Below, piece after piece: positions 48,789-60,602 of a DNA stretch of 64,000 nt (positions within the stretch are counted from its first letter, which is position 1; each line of letters begins with the position of its first letter). Source of the stretch: Dolomedes plantarius (Eukaryota; Arthropoda; Arachnida; Araneae; Dolomedidae); NCBI GenBank assembly GCA_907164885.2, contig OU015492.1, positions 200,321,120 through 200,385,119 on the forward strand, given 5' to 3'. The notes under the pieces were generated by a model. That model saw only the letters and a program-made list of their open reading frames with translations, did no database searches and was not told the DNA's origin. The translations under genes were made by a program, and so were the position numbers.

Positions 48789-51360
48789 AAATACCTCCTT
48801 TTCCGCGAGAAAAAAAAAATTTGGCACAATTTTTTTTTTTTTTATAAAAAAAAACACAGATCACCGTGGAAAAATTTCACGAATTAAAAGAATTGACTAA
48901 AGTATAAAATTACATTACACAATGTGATATATTGTTCCCATTCGACCCGGGTCACATAACAAAACACATATACATGAGAGATTACTTATTAAACAAAAAT
49001 ATAAACCATGGAATATCTAGCATAATACCCGAAAAAAATTTCATTACCACAATTGTATATAAAACAAGCAAAAATGAAACATTGAACACCTAACATATAT
49101 CTAAAACAATTCATTACCACAACTGTATGCTCAATTTACAAATAAACCATATACACAAAAAAAAACTGCATAGTAAAATAATCATCCTCGGTTAAAACAA
49201 TCAGTTCAAAAACATTACATCCTGTCCACAGTTTACTTCTATAATTTGAAATTGACAGTGCGACCATAGCATACAATCCGAAACAAATTTTAAAAAAAAA
49301 GTATGCTTAACACAAATAAACAAAACCTCTTCGAACAAAACTCAATACAAAATTCTCTCTTACGAAATTCATTATCACTGTTCAAACAAAATTAACATGT
49401 TTACTGTTCAACCTCAAAAAAATGTATATGAAACATGTGAGACAGGTGTACAAAATTTACAACTTTAGCCGTACATATAACAAATAAAAAATTTTAACCT
49501 CCCGTACACCCTAGTATACACTACAAAACTAGGTAATTGATAGAAATTTGGGACCTCTCGTTAACTACACCATTTACTCCCACCAAACCAATTTTAATTC
49601 CAGCCTGCGAAGATAGACTCTTCGTCCCTCGCGGCAATGAAATTCTAATAAGCTTAGTAAAAATTAATGATTAAAATCTGAAGCCATGTCTAACGTTCAT
49701 TAACCTCCTGGACACCTTAGTACACACTACAAAACTAAGTAAATGATAAAATTTTGAAACCAATATTTAACTGCTCCACCATTTACTCCTACCAAACCAA
49801 AAGTAATTCCAGCCTGCGAAGAGAGACTCTTCGTCCCTCGCGGCAATGAAATTCTAATATGCTTAGTAAAAATAATGATTAACACAATAAGCCCTGTCTA
49901 ACGTTCATTTACATAATCCGAACTGAACAGACCAACGCAAGCATACCTACTAAAATAACATAACCAAAACTTTATTCAAAAACTGTATGCCCTACTTAAA
50001 TAAACAAAAAAAAAACGGTCGAATCGAACCACAGTCGATCCCCAAAAGTCATGCTGATCCGTTCAAAACAGAATATGCACATGAAACATTGTAGACAAGA
50101 GCACCAAAAAAAATTTAACATCAACCCTACACATAAACAAAACTTTCGGACGCTTTAGTATGCATTATAAAAGAAATTAAACAATATTAAATTAAGCTAA
50201 AACTCTGCAAAAAAAAAACTAAACTGGTATTAAATCCAACAAATCCCTGACATGAGAAACTGAACTTATTAGGTACTGAAAGACCACAACATTCAAAATT
50301 TCCCAGCCTGTGACATTGAAGTTGAATATTAACCCCAATCTTAATTAAATTTCTAACCAAACCCAACTGGTATTAAGTCCAAACATATACCCGACATAAG
50401 AAACTGAATTTATTAGGTACTGAAATGACCGCAGCATTCAAATTTCCCAGTCTGTGACATTGAAGTTTGAATCTTAAACCCAATTGTAACTAATTTCGTG
50501 CGAAAAAAAAATCATTTACTATTATATGAAAAATTTTAATGTAATTTTCAATCTGTCCAAGAACCGAAACCAATTTTACTTCCCGTCTGACCATGAGACC
50601 AGCTCTAAATGGCAAGAGGAAAGTAGAAAAAACCTAGCACCTGGCAAGACAAAAAAAAACTCGTGATATGAAGCCCAAAATAACCAAAAAAATTATCTGA
50701 CATGTAGAATTGCAATTAAAAATTTATCAATACTTAGTATGAAAATATACTATGGGAGACATTGTAAAACATACCCAATTTAGCATCTCAAATCAAATAT
50801 TATACTTAAAACCACTAGCATAGCAATAGAAAACGTTAAAACAACAAAATACCAATTAAAATATTAGTTCCAAATATCTATCAATGTTCAAAGATGTTAA
50901 AAATATTCAGTATTCAATATAAATGCAAAATATATAGGAATGTACAAATAACTTTCAAATCAAAAATGTATCCTTAAACGCACTAACAGAGCAATACTCT
51001 AGGTAAACTACCCAATAAAACATTTATATCGTTCAATAATTCAAAATGTAAAAAAAATCAATATTCAAAATAATTGCACAAAATATAGGAATGTAAGAAA
51101 AATTTCAACTTAAAAATCTACCTCGTTTAAAATATCAGAAATAATAATAACCATAAACACATAAAAATCATATGAACCAAAAAAAATCTGTGCCAAAATA
51201 AAATTAAGCCTCTACTATACCAAAATTTAATATGTCATGCCGTCTCACCGAAAGAAAGGATAATGGAAAAAAAAAATGGCTCATTTGCAAACAGTCTCCA
51301 CAACTTGTACCATTTGAAGAAAAAAAAAATGGCACAGCGTGGGTAGGTCACAGGCGCCAT
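48789..51360. repeat. A/C-skewed middle with diverged tandem duplications
   Basis: The plus strand is rich in A and C and poor in G, the opposite of the flanking cores. Three tandem pairs are visible: period about 205 bp at 49495-49912 (shared blocks CACTACAAAACTA, GACTCTTCGTCCCTCGCGGC), about 142 bp at 50224-50502 (ACTGGTATTAA, TATTAGGTACTGAAA, CCCAG.CTGTGACATTGAAG), and about 149 bp at 50888-51110 (ATATAGGAATGTA blocks). No open frame longer than about 60 codons. Also contains A and T homopolymers at 48811-48850. Confidence 0.8.
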
Positions 51361-51493
51361 TTGTGGCGTTGAAGAAGAGTTATTGGGGTTTATTTTAAAT
51401 CTTTATATATTATAATTACTTATTAATTAATGTTATGATAGGTCTTTACATATCTTTAAAATCAATTTACTTCAAGAGTTGCCATTCGGCCGT
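51361..51493 (+). repeat. Inverted repeat 2, left arm (133 bp)
   Basis: TTGTGGCGTTGAAGAAGAGT ... GAGTTGCCATTCGGCCGT. Inverted match to 52966-53099 with one visible difference (CATTCGG against CATTTGG). Confidence 0.95.
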
Positions 51494-52980
51494 GCTTTGT
51501 TTTAATCAATTTATTAAGCCTCTGCTAAATATATGTAAGGGTTATACTTGTGGTGATCAGATATTAATTGATTTGATTAATGTCATCGCATTTGGAGAAG
51601 GTGCGCAAGTTTCTCTAAATGTTTTGACATTGAGAAGAATTAAGTTTGAAATAGATCATCACAGGTTATACCTTATTATTGTTAATATGGATAAATTAAT
51701 AAGTCTTATTTATGAACCTCGTGAATGGCTGGTACGCTGGTGAATTTTTGGGTTTTTTATTAAATGAATGAATACAAAATTATAGTGTGTCTTTTCTTTT
51801 AAAGTTAAATCCTTCCTTTTGAGAACCCCTTTTTGTCAGTTGATCGTAAACTGAGACTTCCGATAACGACTGGTCACGGACACCCTCCCCTTCGGGACGT
51901 TTGGAATGTTGATGAGCCAAGCAGATACGAAGGCGCTCCCTGCGCGGTTGAATACAGTGGCTTGTAGATGGCGGCGTTTTCAAGGAGGAAAAATTAATCA
52001 AAAATTATTATGTGAAATAAGAAAATGAAAAAATCAACAATGAGTCGGAGAGGAGATTCCTTCGGCTAATTCCTAATTTCAGCGTTTTCCTCGTCCGGGA
52101 TTGACGGAGCGGAGTGGACCTTCTTACTTTCCGCGGAATACAAAGTGAAAAAAGGAGCGTCAACTCGGGGGCGGAGGGTGCAAGTGGACACAGAGAGGGG
52201 GAGGCCGGCCAAGAGGCTGGGAGCTGACCCGCAGCCCACGACGGAGAGCGATGACTTGATTTTTGGCGGCCAGCTCGCTATAGAAATGGCGCTGGCCTGG
52301 GGTTCCCCTCATGATTTTTTAAAATAATAGTTTTTTTTTTGTGCTGCAGCATTTTAATTGGGTAATATAGTTTTAATTTCCTTTTTTTTGGTTTACTGAA
52401 TTTTTCTATAGTTTTACTTTTGTTTTTTTCTCATCACTTTTTCATTTAGAAGTTTTTTTTGATTCGCCAGCCACTTCACTTATTTGTATTGTTTTTATTG
52501 ATAATTATTTGTATTATGGAGAGTAGAACTCATTTAAACGATATTGTATTTATTCAATTGAATTTGGTTGTCGGAATAATGTTGAGAGGATCTGGAGTTA
52601 ATGAGTTTGTTTGTTGTAATGTCAGGGAAATTCTTAAATAAATTGTTATGTTAGTTTGTAAAGTGGTGTCATGTCGGTCCTTGCCTTTTTAGTAAATTTT
52701 CTGATTTTCAGCTTTAGGTTTTATTTTTTATTTCAGCAGAATTGAAGCTTTTTCTTTTAGGTGAGATAATTTTATTTCTAGGTGTTCTCCAAGGTTAAGT
52801 AATTTTATTAGATTTAATTTCATTTTTCTTTTGGCTCATTATTCACCACAGTGAAGCATTCAGTTCGAACCAGTGTTAATTATAATTATTAATTGTTTAT
52901 GGGTTATTGCATTTAAAAATAACACAACGCAACTTACCATCTATCTTAAAATGTACTAACCACTAACGGCCAAATGGCAA
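51492..52980 (+). repeat. Core direct repeat, copy 2 (1489 bp)
   Basis: Same sequence as 47010-48498, offset by exactly 4482 bp. See copy 1 for content. The frame starting at 51435 simply extends the first core frame into the inverted repeat. Confidence 0.95.
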
Positions 52981-53099
52981 CTCTTGAAGTAAATTGATTT
53001 TAAAGATATGTAAAGACCTATCATAACATTAATTAATAAGTAATTATAATATATAAAGATTTAAAATAAACCCCAATAACTCTTCTTCAACGCCACAAA
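52966..53099 (-). repeat. Inverted repeat 2, right arm (134 bp)
   Basis: Reverse complement of 51361-51493. It includes the last 15 bp of core copy 2. Confidence 0.95.
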
Positions 53100-55456
53100 A
53101 CCATTCGACGGCATTCAGTTAAATTTACATTAAAACTATTCATACGAGAGATAGAAAAATAGAAACAGAATGCTAAATGTAATGAAAATGCATAATTCTG
53201 CTAAATTTTCTACATTGCAACAGTCTACTCAAACACAAATGTAAAAAAATACTAATTTCTCTAATCGGAATTTAGGTGTATGTCATGAAAATTACCTGAA
53301 TCATTCATGTAAATACAAAAGCATTGAAACTTAAAAGTTTCTTAAAATAGTCCTTTTATTTTCCCAGTGAGTGTTGGAATATTTTTAAAATAAATATATT
53401 TCATTAAAAAGGAAAAAAAATGTGTATTTTATTATTCTATTATGTGAAAGGAATATATCAAGAATTCAAACGAATATAACGATTTAAGTTTTAGAATTTT
53501 AGTGTCAGTTATAGGTATAATTTTAATAATCATAATACAGATAATAGATGAAATAATTAAGTCAAAAAATTGCACAATCCTTTTTTTGCCCCTTTTTTTA
53601 TTTGAAAATGAAAATATAAGTATAAAATATAAAAGTGTATAACTTTCCTTTGTTGAAGATTATAATTAATTTTATGATAAATCCTTTTCATGAGCACAGT
53701 GTTTTCAGACTCTCTCATTAGTAAAATTATATTCATTTCCATGAATATGAAATATGTTTCTGTTAAAAAAAAAAAACAGATTTTTTTTTTTTTAACAGAA
53801 ATAAAATGTTTTCTACTCTTATCTCAAATGTGTACAATAATTCGTATTCCCGTAAAATGAAAAACATATTAAAAGACAACTTTGTAGTTTGTATGCATTG
53901 TTTTTTTTTTCTCTCTATGCATCAATAATAAATATATCTGTAGAGCAATATACCAATTGGAAATATATCTCACTCGTTCTGTATATTTTGAATGTAGCCT
54001 AAGAATGAGAATGGGTGTGATATCATTTAGTTAAGTCACAGTTAGAGACTGACTCGCCGAAGCAGCTGTACGTTAGAAAATTCCTGTAACGAATCGGGTG
54101 AGATTTCAGAAATTAAGCTGATGAAGTTTGTAAGTGTGATGTTCTACTTAAAATTCTGAAGCGGGTGTTTAGGATGTCATTAGGTGTTAGAAATGGTAAA
54201 TTTATTTTTTACCTACGAACTCAAGCTAAACACTAAATCAATGTTTTAAATAAGCCTTATACTCTAATATTATAACTAAAACTTTCGGACGTAATCATAT
54301 GCTATCTTTGATAGAAAGGGCAGCCTTTGATAGATAAGTACCCTTGTATCTGCTTTTCGTACGAGTTCTATAAAGTACGGTTGACTCCCAGCGCTGTTTC
54401 TTCTATTGTCATTGCACTCCTTTATGAGAATATAGTCTCTCTTTTAAATAAAAACATACCAGTTATCTCTATGTGCAATTTTTTCCTTAAACGTAATCAT
54501 GTAAGTAGAATATTAATCCGAAATATGTTTCTAAATATAGTAACTTACATAAGATAAATTTATTTGCATTTATGCATGTGTCAGAAAAAAAAAGAATAAC
54601 TACAGAAATTCAGTTTGTTATTTATTTTAAAAGATATATAAAAAATACCACAGATAAAATAAAAGTTTTTCTGTCCATCTGTATTTTCAGTAAAAAAATG
54701 TAAAGTAGCTTTGAAATGTAATTATGAATCACATCTGCTATTTATTCATAAATTATAGCACATCTGAATGTTTATACAGATCATACACTAAAGAAATAAT
54801 CGTACTTAAAAAAGTTTGTCAAGCTACTCAATATATATTTTAATTATCTGCATTGAGAGCAACACGAATGATTTTATCTTTTCATTTTCGCATACTTATT
54901 ACACAACTACTTCTTTGAGTTAAGAATATTATCATCTCTTTTATCCCAATATAAAGGAATTACATACCAACCAATGTGCAATTTAGAAATGAAACTGAAC
55001 TAATATAAAGCATTTTAGGTATACTCAACAGTTCTCCATTAATTTAATTGAACTTCTTGAGTCACTTGAGAACTCCACTTTATTAAATTGGTCATAATAT
55101 TATGTTCATACTTTTATACTCACATATTTTATACACAAATAATTACTTCACAAGCGCAGTCGTCTTCGATTAAGCTTTACTGAATAATTCATCATTTTCC
55201 AGAGCTATAATATGGTTCTGAGATATATGATTTCTGAAATTGCTTGCAGTGAGAAATTAATTGCTCGCAAGGCTACTAATATCTGCATTATTGCGATAAA
55301 TTGAACTCAGTATCTATCCTCGTGAACTATTGTAACTTGGTAAAGGGGCCACGCTTAACCTAAATCTTGGGATAACAAAGGGATTTCTTAATATGACAGT
55401 CTAGTTAAAGCTTCCATTTTTAATCTAATGGTCATATTTTAGGGAAATATATATTT
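53100..55456. other. AT-rich stretch, nothing recognised
   Basis: Contains a small hairpin of A and T runs at 53764-53803 (CTGTTAAAAAAAA and its complement around CAGA). The frame at 54327-54557 has no recognised motif. Confidence 0.5.
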
Positions 55457-55460
55457 TTAA

Positions 55461-56130
55461 GGGAACAAGGGACCTTCAATCTCGTTCTTCTTTAATTTTT
55501 AATATTTTACTCTATATACACCATGAATATAATAAGTATTCTTTTCTAATACATTGAAGATGATTAGAATCCACAAATAAGTATTTTATGGAGGAATAAG
55601 ACCTGTTTATCAAAAAATTCTTCAAAAATTCTAGAACTTTTCAAAAGGCTCCATGCGTATTCATTTTCCGCTGATATCTTCCAAATTTCTCAGAATTGTT
55701 AATTGAAGTGTTTGTCACAAAACTGTGCATAATTCTTTGAAATCACAAATATTTTTTTCTAATTTATAGACCATAAAATAAAGTAAAAACATTAAAAAAA
55801 ACATAAAAATAGCAGGCAGAACGGAAAAAAAATATTTAAGAGTCTTAGATTCATACAAAAAACATGCACATTTATATTTATATACACGTGGTAAACGTAC
55901 AATACAAAATTTAAGGATTTTAATTAATACAGAATGCGCATAGGGCATTTTGAAAAACGTTAGCATTTTTGAAAAATTTTTGAAAATCAGGCATCATTCT
56001 GACAAAAATTCCTTATTTTGAATTTTAAGGGTTTTCAATGTAGTAAAATAGAAAATTAATTATTCTCATTTTGTATATCGAGTTAAATATTGTAAATTGA
56101 AAAATTCGAATTTGATGGTCCCTTGTCCCC
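55461..56130. mobile_element. TTAA-flanked non-autonomous element, copy 2
   Basis: TTAA at 55457-55460 and 56131-56134. Inverted ends GGGAACAAGGGACC and the complement of GGGGACAAGGGACC. Same design and size as 35439-36143 with a shared GGGAAC start. The minus-strand 83-codon frame (55715-55966) is not recognised. Confidence 0.85.
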
Positions 56131-56134
56131 TTAA

Positions 56135-57185
56135 AAGATTCAAAACTACAAAAGGGTATGTAAGGTGTAAGAGGCAGCCCAGGTTCTCAATCATAACTCT
56201 GCCTCTTCAAAAATTGCAAGAGAGTATACGGCAAAGCAAGTAAGTTTAACTTTTATACATTACCTGTTTGAAAATTGCTATCATAGAAAAAGATGAAATC
56301 TGAACACACAATTTTAAGTTCTAGTCTATTTTTTATTCTTTTCAAAGAATAATCCATAATTTTAACATAGGGATATTCCCTGTCAATATTAATTTTTTAC
56401 CATTTATTTAATTTTGTTTCCCTGAAGAGAAAAATAATAGTACTCAAATTATGATTAAATCGTATGTACCGTATGACATTTTGAAAAAAGGACAAATTTG
56501 AAAAAAAAAAATGTCTTCTGTAAGTATTTCGTTGCAATCTGCTTTGCTTTTCAAGACCTCTCGATCATAATGTGTAAGCATATATGCCACAAAATAACAG
56601 ACTATTTTCTTTTCTCAGGGTAACTTAAAATTTAAAAATCGCGAAAAGCAAACATACAAGGAATTACGTTTTGAGAAATCCCGTAGATATCAAAGGTATG
56701 TAAACTGCTTTGTTATTTATCCAGTGTAAGAGAAACACTGGTATATTGATTATATTTTCTAAGGATTTTAGAAATTTCTCTACTCGTCGTTCTTATCAGA
56801 TCTAATTTCCTTTTTTGTAAGTTGCAGAAGCATATTCTTCCATCTTTAGCTGTGGAATGAATAATTTTCCTAGTCTAAAATGATTAGTTTGAGATTCCAG
56901 AATTTTTAATATGGATTTCACAAGCTACATTAAGCCCTGTCGCGGTCAAACGATATGATGGTCTGCGAAAACATAAATTTTAATTTGCTACTTAAGGAAT
57001 TACAAGTAAACATTCAGTTACTCCAATGCAGTTTTTTGAATACGGCCAAATCAAACCGTATGGATTTTTTTTCACTAAGAACACACATAAATGTAATCTA
57101 TGTATAGTTGTTACTTTTCGTAAACATAGTTCTAATATCATTGGGATTCGCGGAGTGCAATGAATGAACTTGAAACTTATTAAAA
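56135..57185. other. AT-rich stretch, nothing recognised
   Basis: No gene or repeat recognised. Confidence 0.5.
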
Positions 57186-57361
57186 GGTAGTCTTGGGCGA
57201 ATGGCTAGGGCACTGGCATTCGGTTCAGATCCTGTGGGTTTTAGTCCCATTGTTGGCATGGATATTTGTAGCCGTTCGGGAATCGGCTTTAAACTATATG
57301 TACCGGTCTAATTAGCCGTCGTGTAGCAAATAGTTGACCGTAGCGCTCCAAACCAAACAAA
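57186..57361 (+). mobile_element. tRNA-derived SINE, family S2 copy 2
   Basis: A-box-like TTGGGCGAATGGCTAGGGC and B-box-like GGGTTTTAGTCCC form the tRNA-like head. The body TTGGCATGGATATTTGTAGC, CGTTCGGGAATCGGC matches the reversed copy at 36265-36400. The tail ends CCAAACCAAACAAAAC. Confidence 0.75.
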
Positions 57362-58533
57362 ACCTCTCATCGACTTCATTCACAAGCCTGGCCATGCCTA
57401 GTTTAATTTAAAATTAACTTTTTTTTATTCTACGTTTTAAGAACACGATAAGAATGGTGGGGGGTTCTGTAGAATTATATTAGAAAGTTTCGCGAAGAAG
57501 GTTGAGCATTTATTCCTAGTACCGCAGCTTGAAGCAATACATCCTTGAAATTTCATGCGTTTGAAGTGATGAAACGAGGCTGTTAGTTGCAAAGACTTTT
57601 TGTAATCACTTGCAATATTTTTACACCCACATCACACGCTTCAAGATAAGCTGCCACAGATTTTCTGGCAAAAAGCTAGCCCTGAATATGAAAAACTAAC
57701 TTTTATCCTTTTCGAAAACTGCCGAGAGGGGAGCTCTTCAAGCACCGCTCAGAAAGCGTTCCTACTTTTCACAGCTACCAATTTATATTCTAATGATATG
57801 AATTCCATACAGTGACTTCGCCAGAACTTCTTACTCTGACATTATTCTGTAGCTCATTCCACCCCTACTCCATCTGTGACAATTAATATGTCTAATCAGT
57901 TTCACTTTTGACGGTATCATACGAGGATGTTCTAACTCACTTCTTACACTGTGTCTCTACATAAAGGTTCCATGAGATATTCACTTTGGATGGCACAGTA
58001 CTAATGAGATAGCTCTGTTGCACGTCGTCATGGTATTATCATCGAATAATTAACCGAAAAAAAACAGTGTTATTACTGGCAACAACTGATGACCCTCAAA
58101 TTCAATTTGAAACTACCTACTTGCTGTACGTGATATTTTTTTCTTAATCCTTTTCCACAAAAATATTGCACAGTAAATTGAATATATTTTTTTCCTATTT
58201 GTTTATATCAAAATGTAAGCTTCTTTGTTCAAAATTGATTTTTAGCGAGACTCCATTAAATTAATTCTTTACCATTAGATTAATATCTAGAGCATGCTCT
58301 CATAGACGACATAGGTCATAATGCAGTAACTTATACAATATTGACAGTTTGTATACCAAAATAATATCAACTTTCATCCAGTAAAAATAATATATAGGCA
58401 TGGATTAAAAAAAACTTTAGATTGCTATCAGGTAACATAATGACAATAAAATACCTTTCACTATTGAAAACTGCAGATTTTTAATTGCTGCTAGAAAGAA
58501 TGTAATGTACAATAGTATTTTAGATTGGCCAAC
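57362..58533. other. AT-rich stretch, nothing recognised
   Basis: No gene or repeat recognised. Confidence 0.5.
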
Positions 58534-58637
58534 TAAATGTCATGTATTTGAAAAGAAAAGATACAACCTTTGTGCTCGAGGAATAAACAGTAAAACCAAC
58601 GTAAATAAAGCACAAATAGCAATAAGTTGCAATTATT

Positions 58638-58686
58638 TTGCATACGGCCGTTTCGAAGCTACAAAGGAGCTTCTTCATCAGTGCAA
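58638..58686 (-). ncRNA. Hammerhead-ribozyme-like motif, left arm
   Basis: Mirror copy of 58759-58807 on the minus strand, created by the palindrome. The same core, stem II and GAAAC..GTA elements are present with the same extra A. Confidence 0.55.
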
Positions 58687-58758
58687 CGAACTTAGTGGCA
58701 GCTCAAAAAGCCGAAGACTAAGCCAAGTCTTCGGCTTTTTGAGCTGCCACTAAGTTCG

Positions 58759-58807
58759 TTGCACTGATGAAGAAGCTCCTTTGTAGCTTCGAAACGGCCG
58801 TATGCAA
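58759..58807 (+). ncRNA. Hammerhead-ribozyme-like motif, right arm
   Basis: Type I layout. Stem I TTGCA (58759-58763) pairs with TGCAA (58803-58807). Core CTGATGA at 58764-58770. Stem II GAAGCT/AGCTTC with loop CCTTTGT (58772-58790). GAAA at 58791-58794. A two-base-pair stem III (AC/GT) closed by GGCC. Predicted cleavage follows GTA at 58802. One extra A (58771) lies between the CTGATGA core and stem II, and could reduce or abolish activity. Minimal stem III is typical of the hammerheads described in Penelope-like elements and retrozymes. Confidence 0.55.
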
Positions 58808-58872
58808 AATAATTGCAACTTATTGCTATTTGTGCTTTATTTACGTTGGTTTTCCTGTTTAAATGTCATGTA

Positions 58873-60602
58873 ATCAAAATGTGCGTTTTTTTCATATTCA
58901 ACTCCATTTTCTCTATTCTATTTTTCCCTAAAACATTAATCCATATAATTCTGTGTCTTAGCAATTCTTGCCATATATGAATTTTTCCTGAATTATTCAA
59001 ATTTAATGGTTTTGTGAATTTTGGATTTCTCAGTACAGGAGAGTCTAACGGCTGGAAAGTGAATTAAAGGAGAACGAAGTTGAGCGAGAAAAGGAAAATA
59101 TTTATCGAATAACGAACCATCTATTGTAATAAAATTCAGTCTTTACTATTTATGGATGCAGTGAAAAATTCAGAGTATTGCACAATCGCACTGATCACAT
59201 TACATTATAAATACTAGTTAACGTGCGACTCGAATTAGATACTTTAAAATTACTAAAATGTAGAAGATTCGGAAAAGTTTCCCCAAAAAACTATTCAGTT
59301 GGATTTAGAAGAAGAATTAATATCTTTAGAAATGAGCAACTAAAAATGAAGGATGCGCACTTACTCGATAAAGTCAGCTAATACATGAGAGTCAAGTACA
59401 TTTTAATGATCTGAATGAGATGAGATTAAAATAACTCAATGATTTTTAAAAAAAGTTTTGAAATAAATTTAATAAACATATTTTCCGATTTCAGTTTGAA
59501 GTTTTGTAAGAGTTTCAATCCTTTTTAAATTAATAATTAGAAACTACTGATATTACAAAATAAAATTCTTTAAGTCAATCGATTTATACAGAGAAAGGGG
59601 AAGAAATGTGATAAAATATTATAATGGTAAAATATATGAGATCTTATTCATACGTACTTAATACTGCTATCAAGAAATATCGAATCCTAACTACACATGG
59701 TAAGTCAAACATTGGGATATTTTGTATTTATTTCATATAACGTAATATCTGAATTAGAAACCTTGTCTAATTATTTACTTACAGAATAAAATGCCAAGAA
59801 ATTTCAAAAGTGTAGTAAGAATGTATTTTTATAATGAAACAAACGTGTGTTTTGAATATTTTCCCTTCACAATCATTTCTCTCTATACACATATCAAATT
59901 TAGTAATAAAAGTTCATCTAAATTCGTGACAAATAAAAACTCTTTTTATGTTTGACAAATAAAAACTCTTTTTATGCACTTATGACCATCGTCTGGTAGG
60001 TGTGAAAATGGAACAAATCTCATATTAGATATATCCCCCGAGATAAAAGGTGTTGTTCCACAGTTTCTAAAGTTAGCAAGAGCATTGGGAACTATAAAGG
60101 TAACAGCGGTTTCATTTTAAACAGGGGACTCAGCACCCCACCAGTATCGAAATTTCGTAAAAATTTTGATTTTCAGATTTTCTTCCTATCACATACCACA
60201 TACTTTCGACTACATTCTGACAAAATTTCAGACGGATATTGCATATAGAAGTATAGTTACGGCTGATTTAACGAACATCTGCTATCACGTTGAACCTTTA
60301 AATGCCACACCCACCTCTTTATTTACACAAGTCTCTCAGTCAATTTCTTGCTGCATTTCTCCATTGGTTTACTCAATGTTTTTAAAAATACGCAGATAAG
60401 AAGAGGGATCATTGTTGCATTCAGTTTGCCTGTATTTGTAACTGATAACGTTGTTTATTTATTTGAATTAAAAGCAAGTGTTTTACTCGTAGCTCTTTTG
60501 TATCAAATTTCTACTTTTTGTGATAAAAACTGTCTTTTTCAAGACAATATTACATTTTATATTGTATCTAAACGTGATACGTATCACTTTTATTAATTAT
60601 AA
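58873..60602. other. AT-rich stretch, possible Mutator-like element end
   Basis: A 26-bp block (GACAAATAAAAACTCTTTTT plus ATG) is duplicated in tandem at about 59928-59977. GGGGACTCAGCACCCC at about 60124 lies upstream of the Mutator-like gene and could be its element's left terminus; no partner was found. Frames at 60166 and 60348 are not recognised. Confidence 0.4.

Larger units (their letters stand above)
46909..53099. mobile_element. Composite with two inverted-repeat-framed copies of one core
   Basis: Unit 1 (46909-48788) and unit 2 (51361-53099) each have near-perfect terminal inverted repeats and contain the same 1489-bp core in direct orientation (47010-48498, 51492-52980). The inverted repeats of the two units are different sequences. 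Between the units lies an A/C-skewed middle. No gene of any known transposon class was recognised. It may be two foldback-type elements, a single unusual retroelement with split repeats, or a rearranged or misassembled locus. No flanking target duplication was seen. Confidence 0.6.
58585..58860. repeat. Near-perfect 276-bp palindrome
   Basis: Arms of 135 bp (58585-58719 and 58726-58860) with a 6-nt spacer AAGCCA and one visible mismatch (CAGTAAAACC against the complement of CAGGAAAACC). At the centre the sequence reads CCGAAGACT then AGTCTTCGG. Confidence 0.97.
58534..58872. mobile_element. Palindromic insertion with 13-bp direct repeats
   Basis: TAAATGTCATGTA occurs at 58534-58546 and 58860-58872, flanking an insert whose major part is the palindrome at 58585-58860. 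The 13-bp repeat fits the target duplication of a retroelement. The palindrome carries a hammerhead-like motif, so the insert may be two inverted terminal fragments of a Penelope-like element or a related ribozyme-bearing retroelement. That identification is inference. The frame at 58505-58753 runs through it by chance. Confidence 0.6.

Noticed and set aside
54327..54557. 76-codon frame as a host exon
   Set aside because: No motif, no splice context recognised, length within chance expectation.
58505..58753. 82-codon open frame over the palindrome
   Set aside because: It runs across the insertion boundary and the palindrome centre, with no motif. A chance frame.
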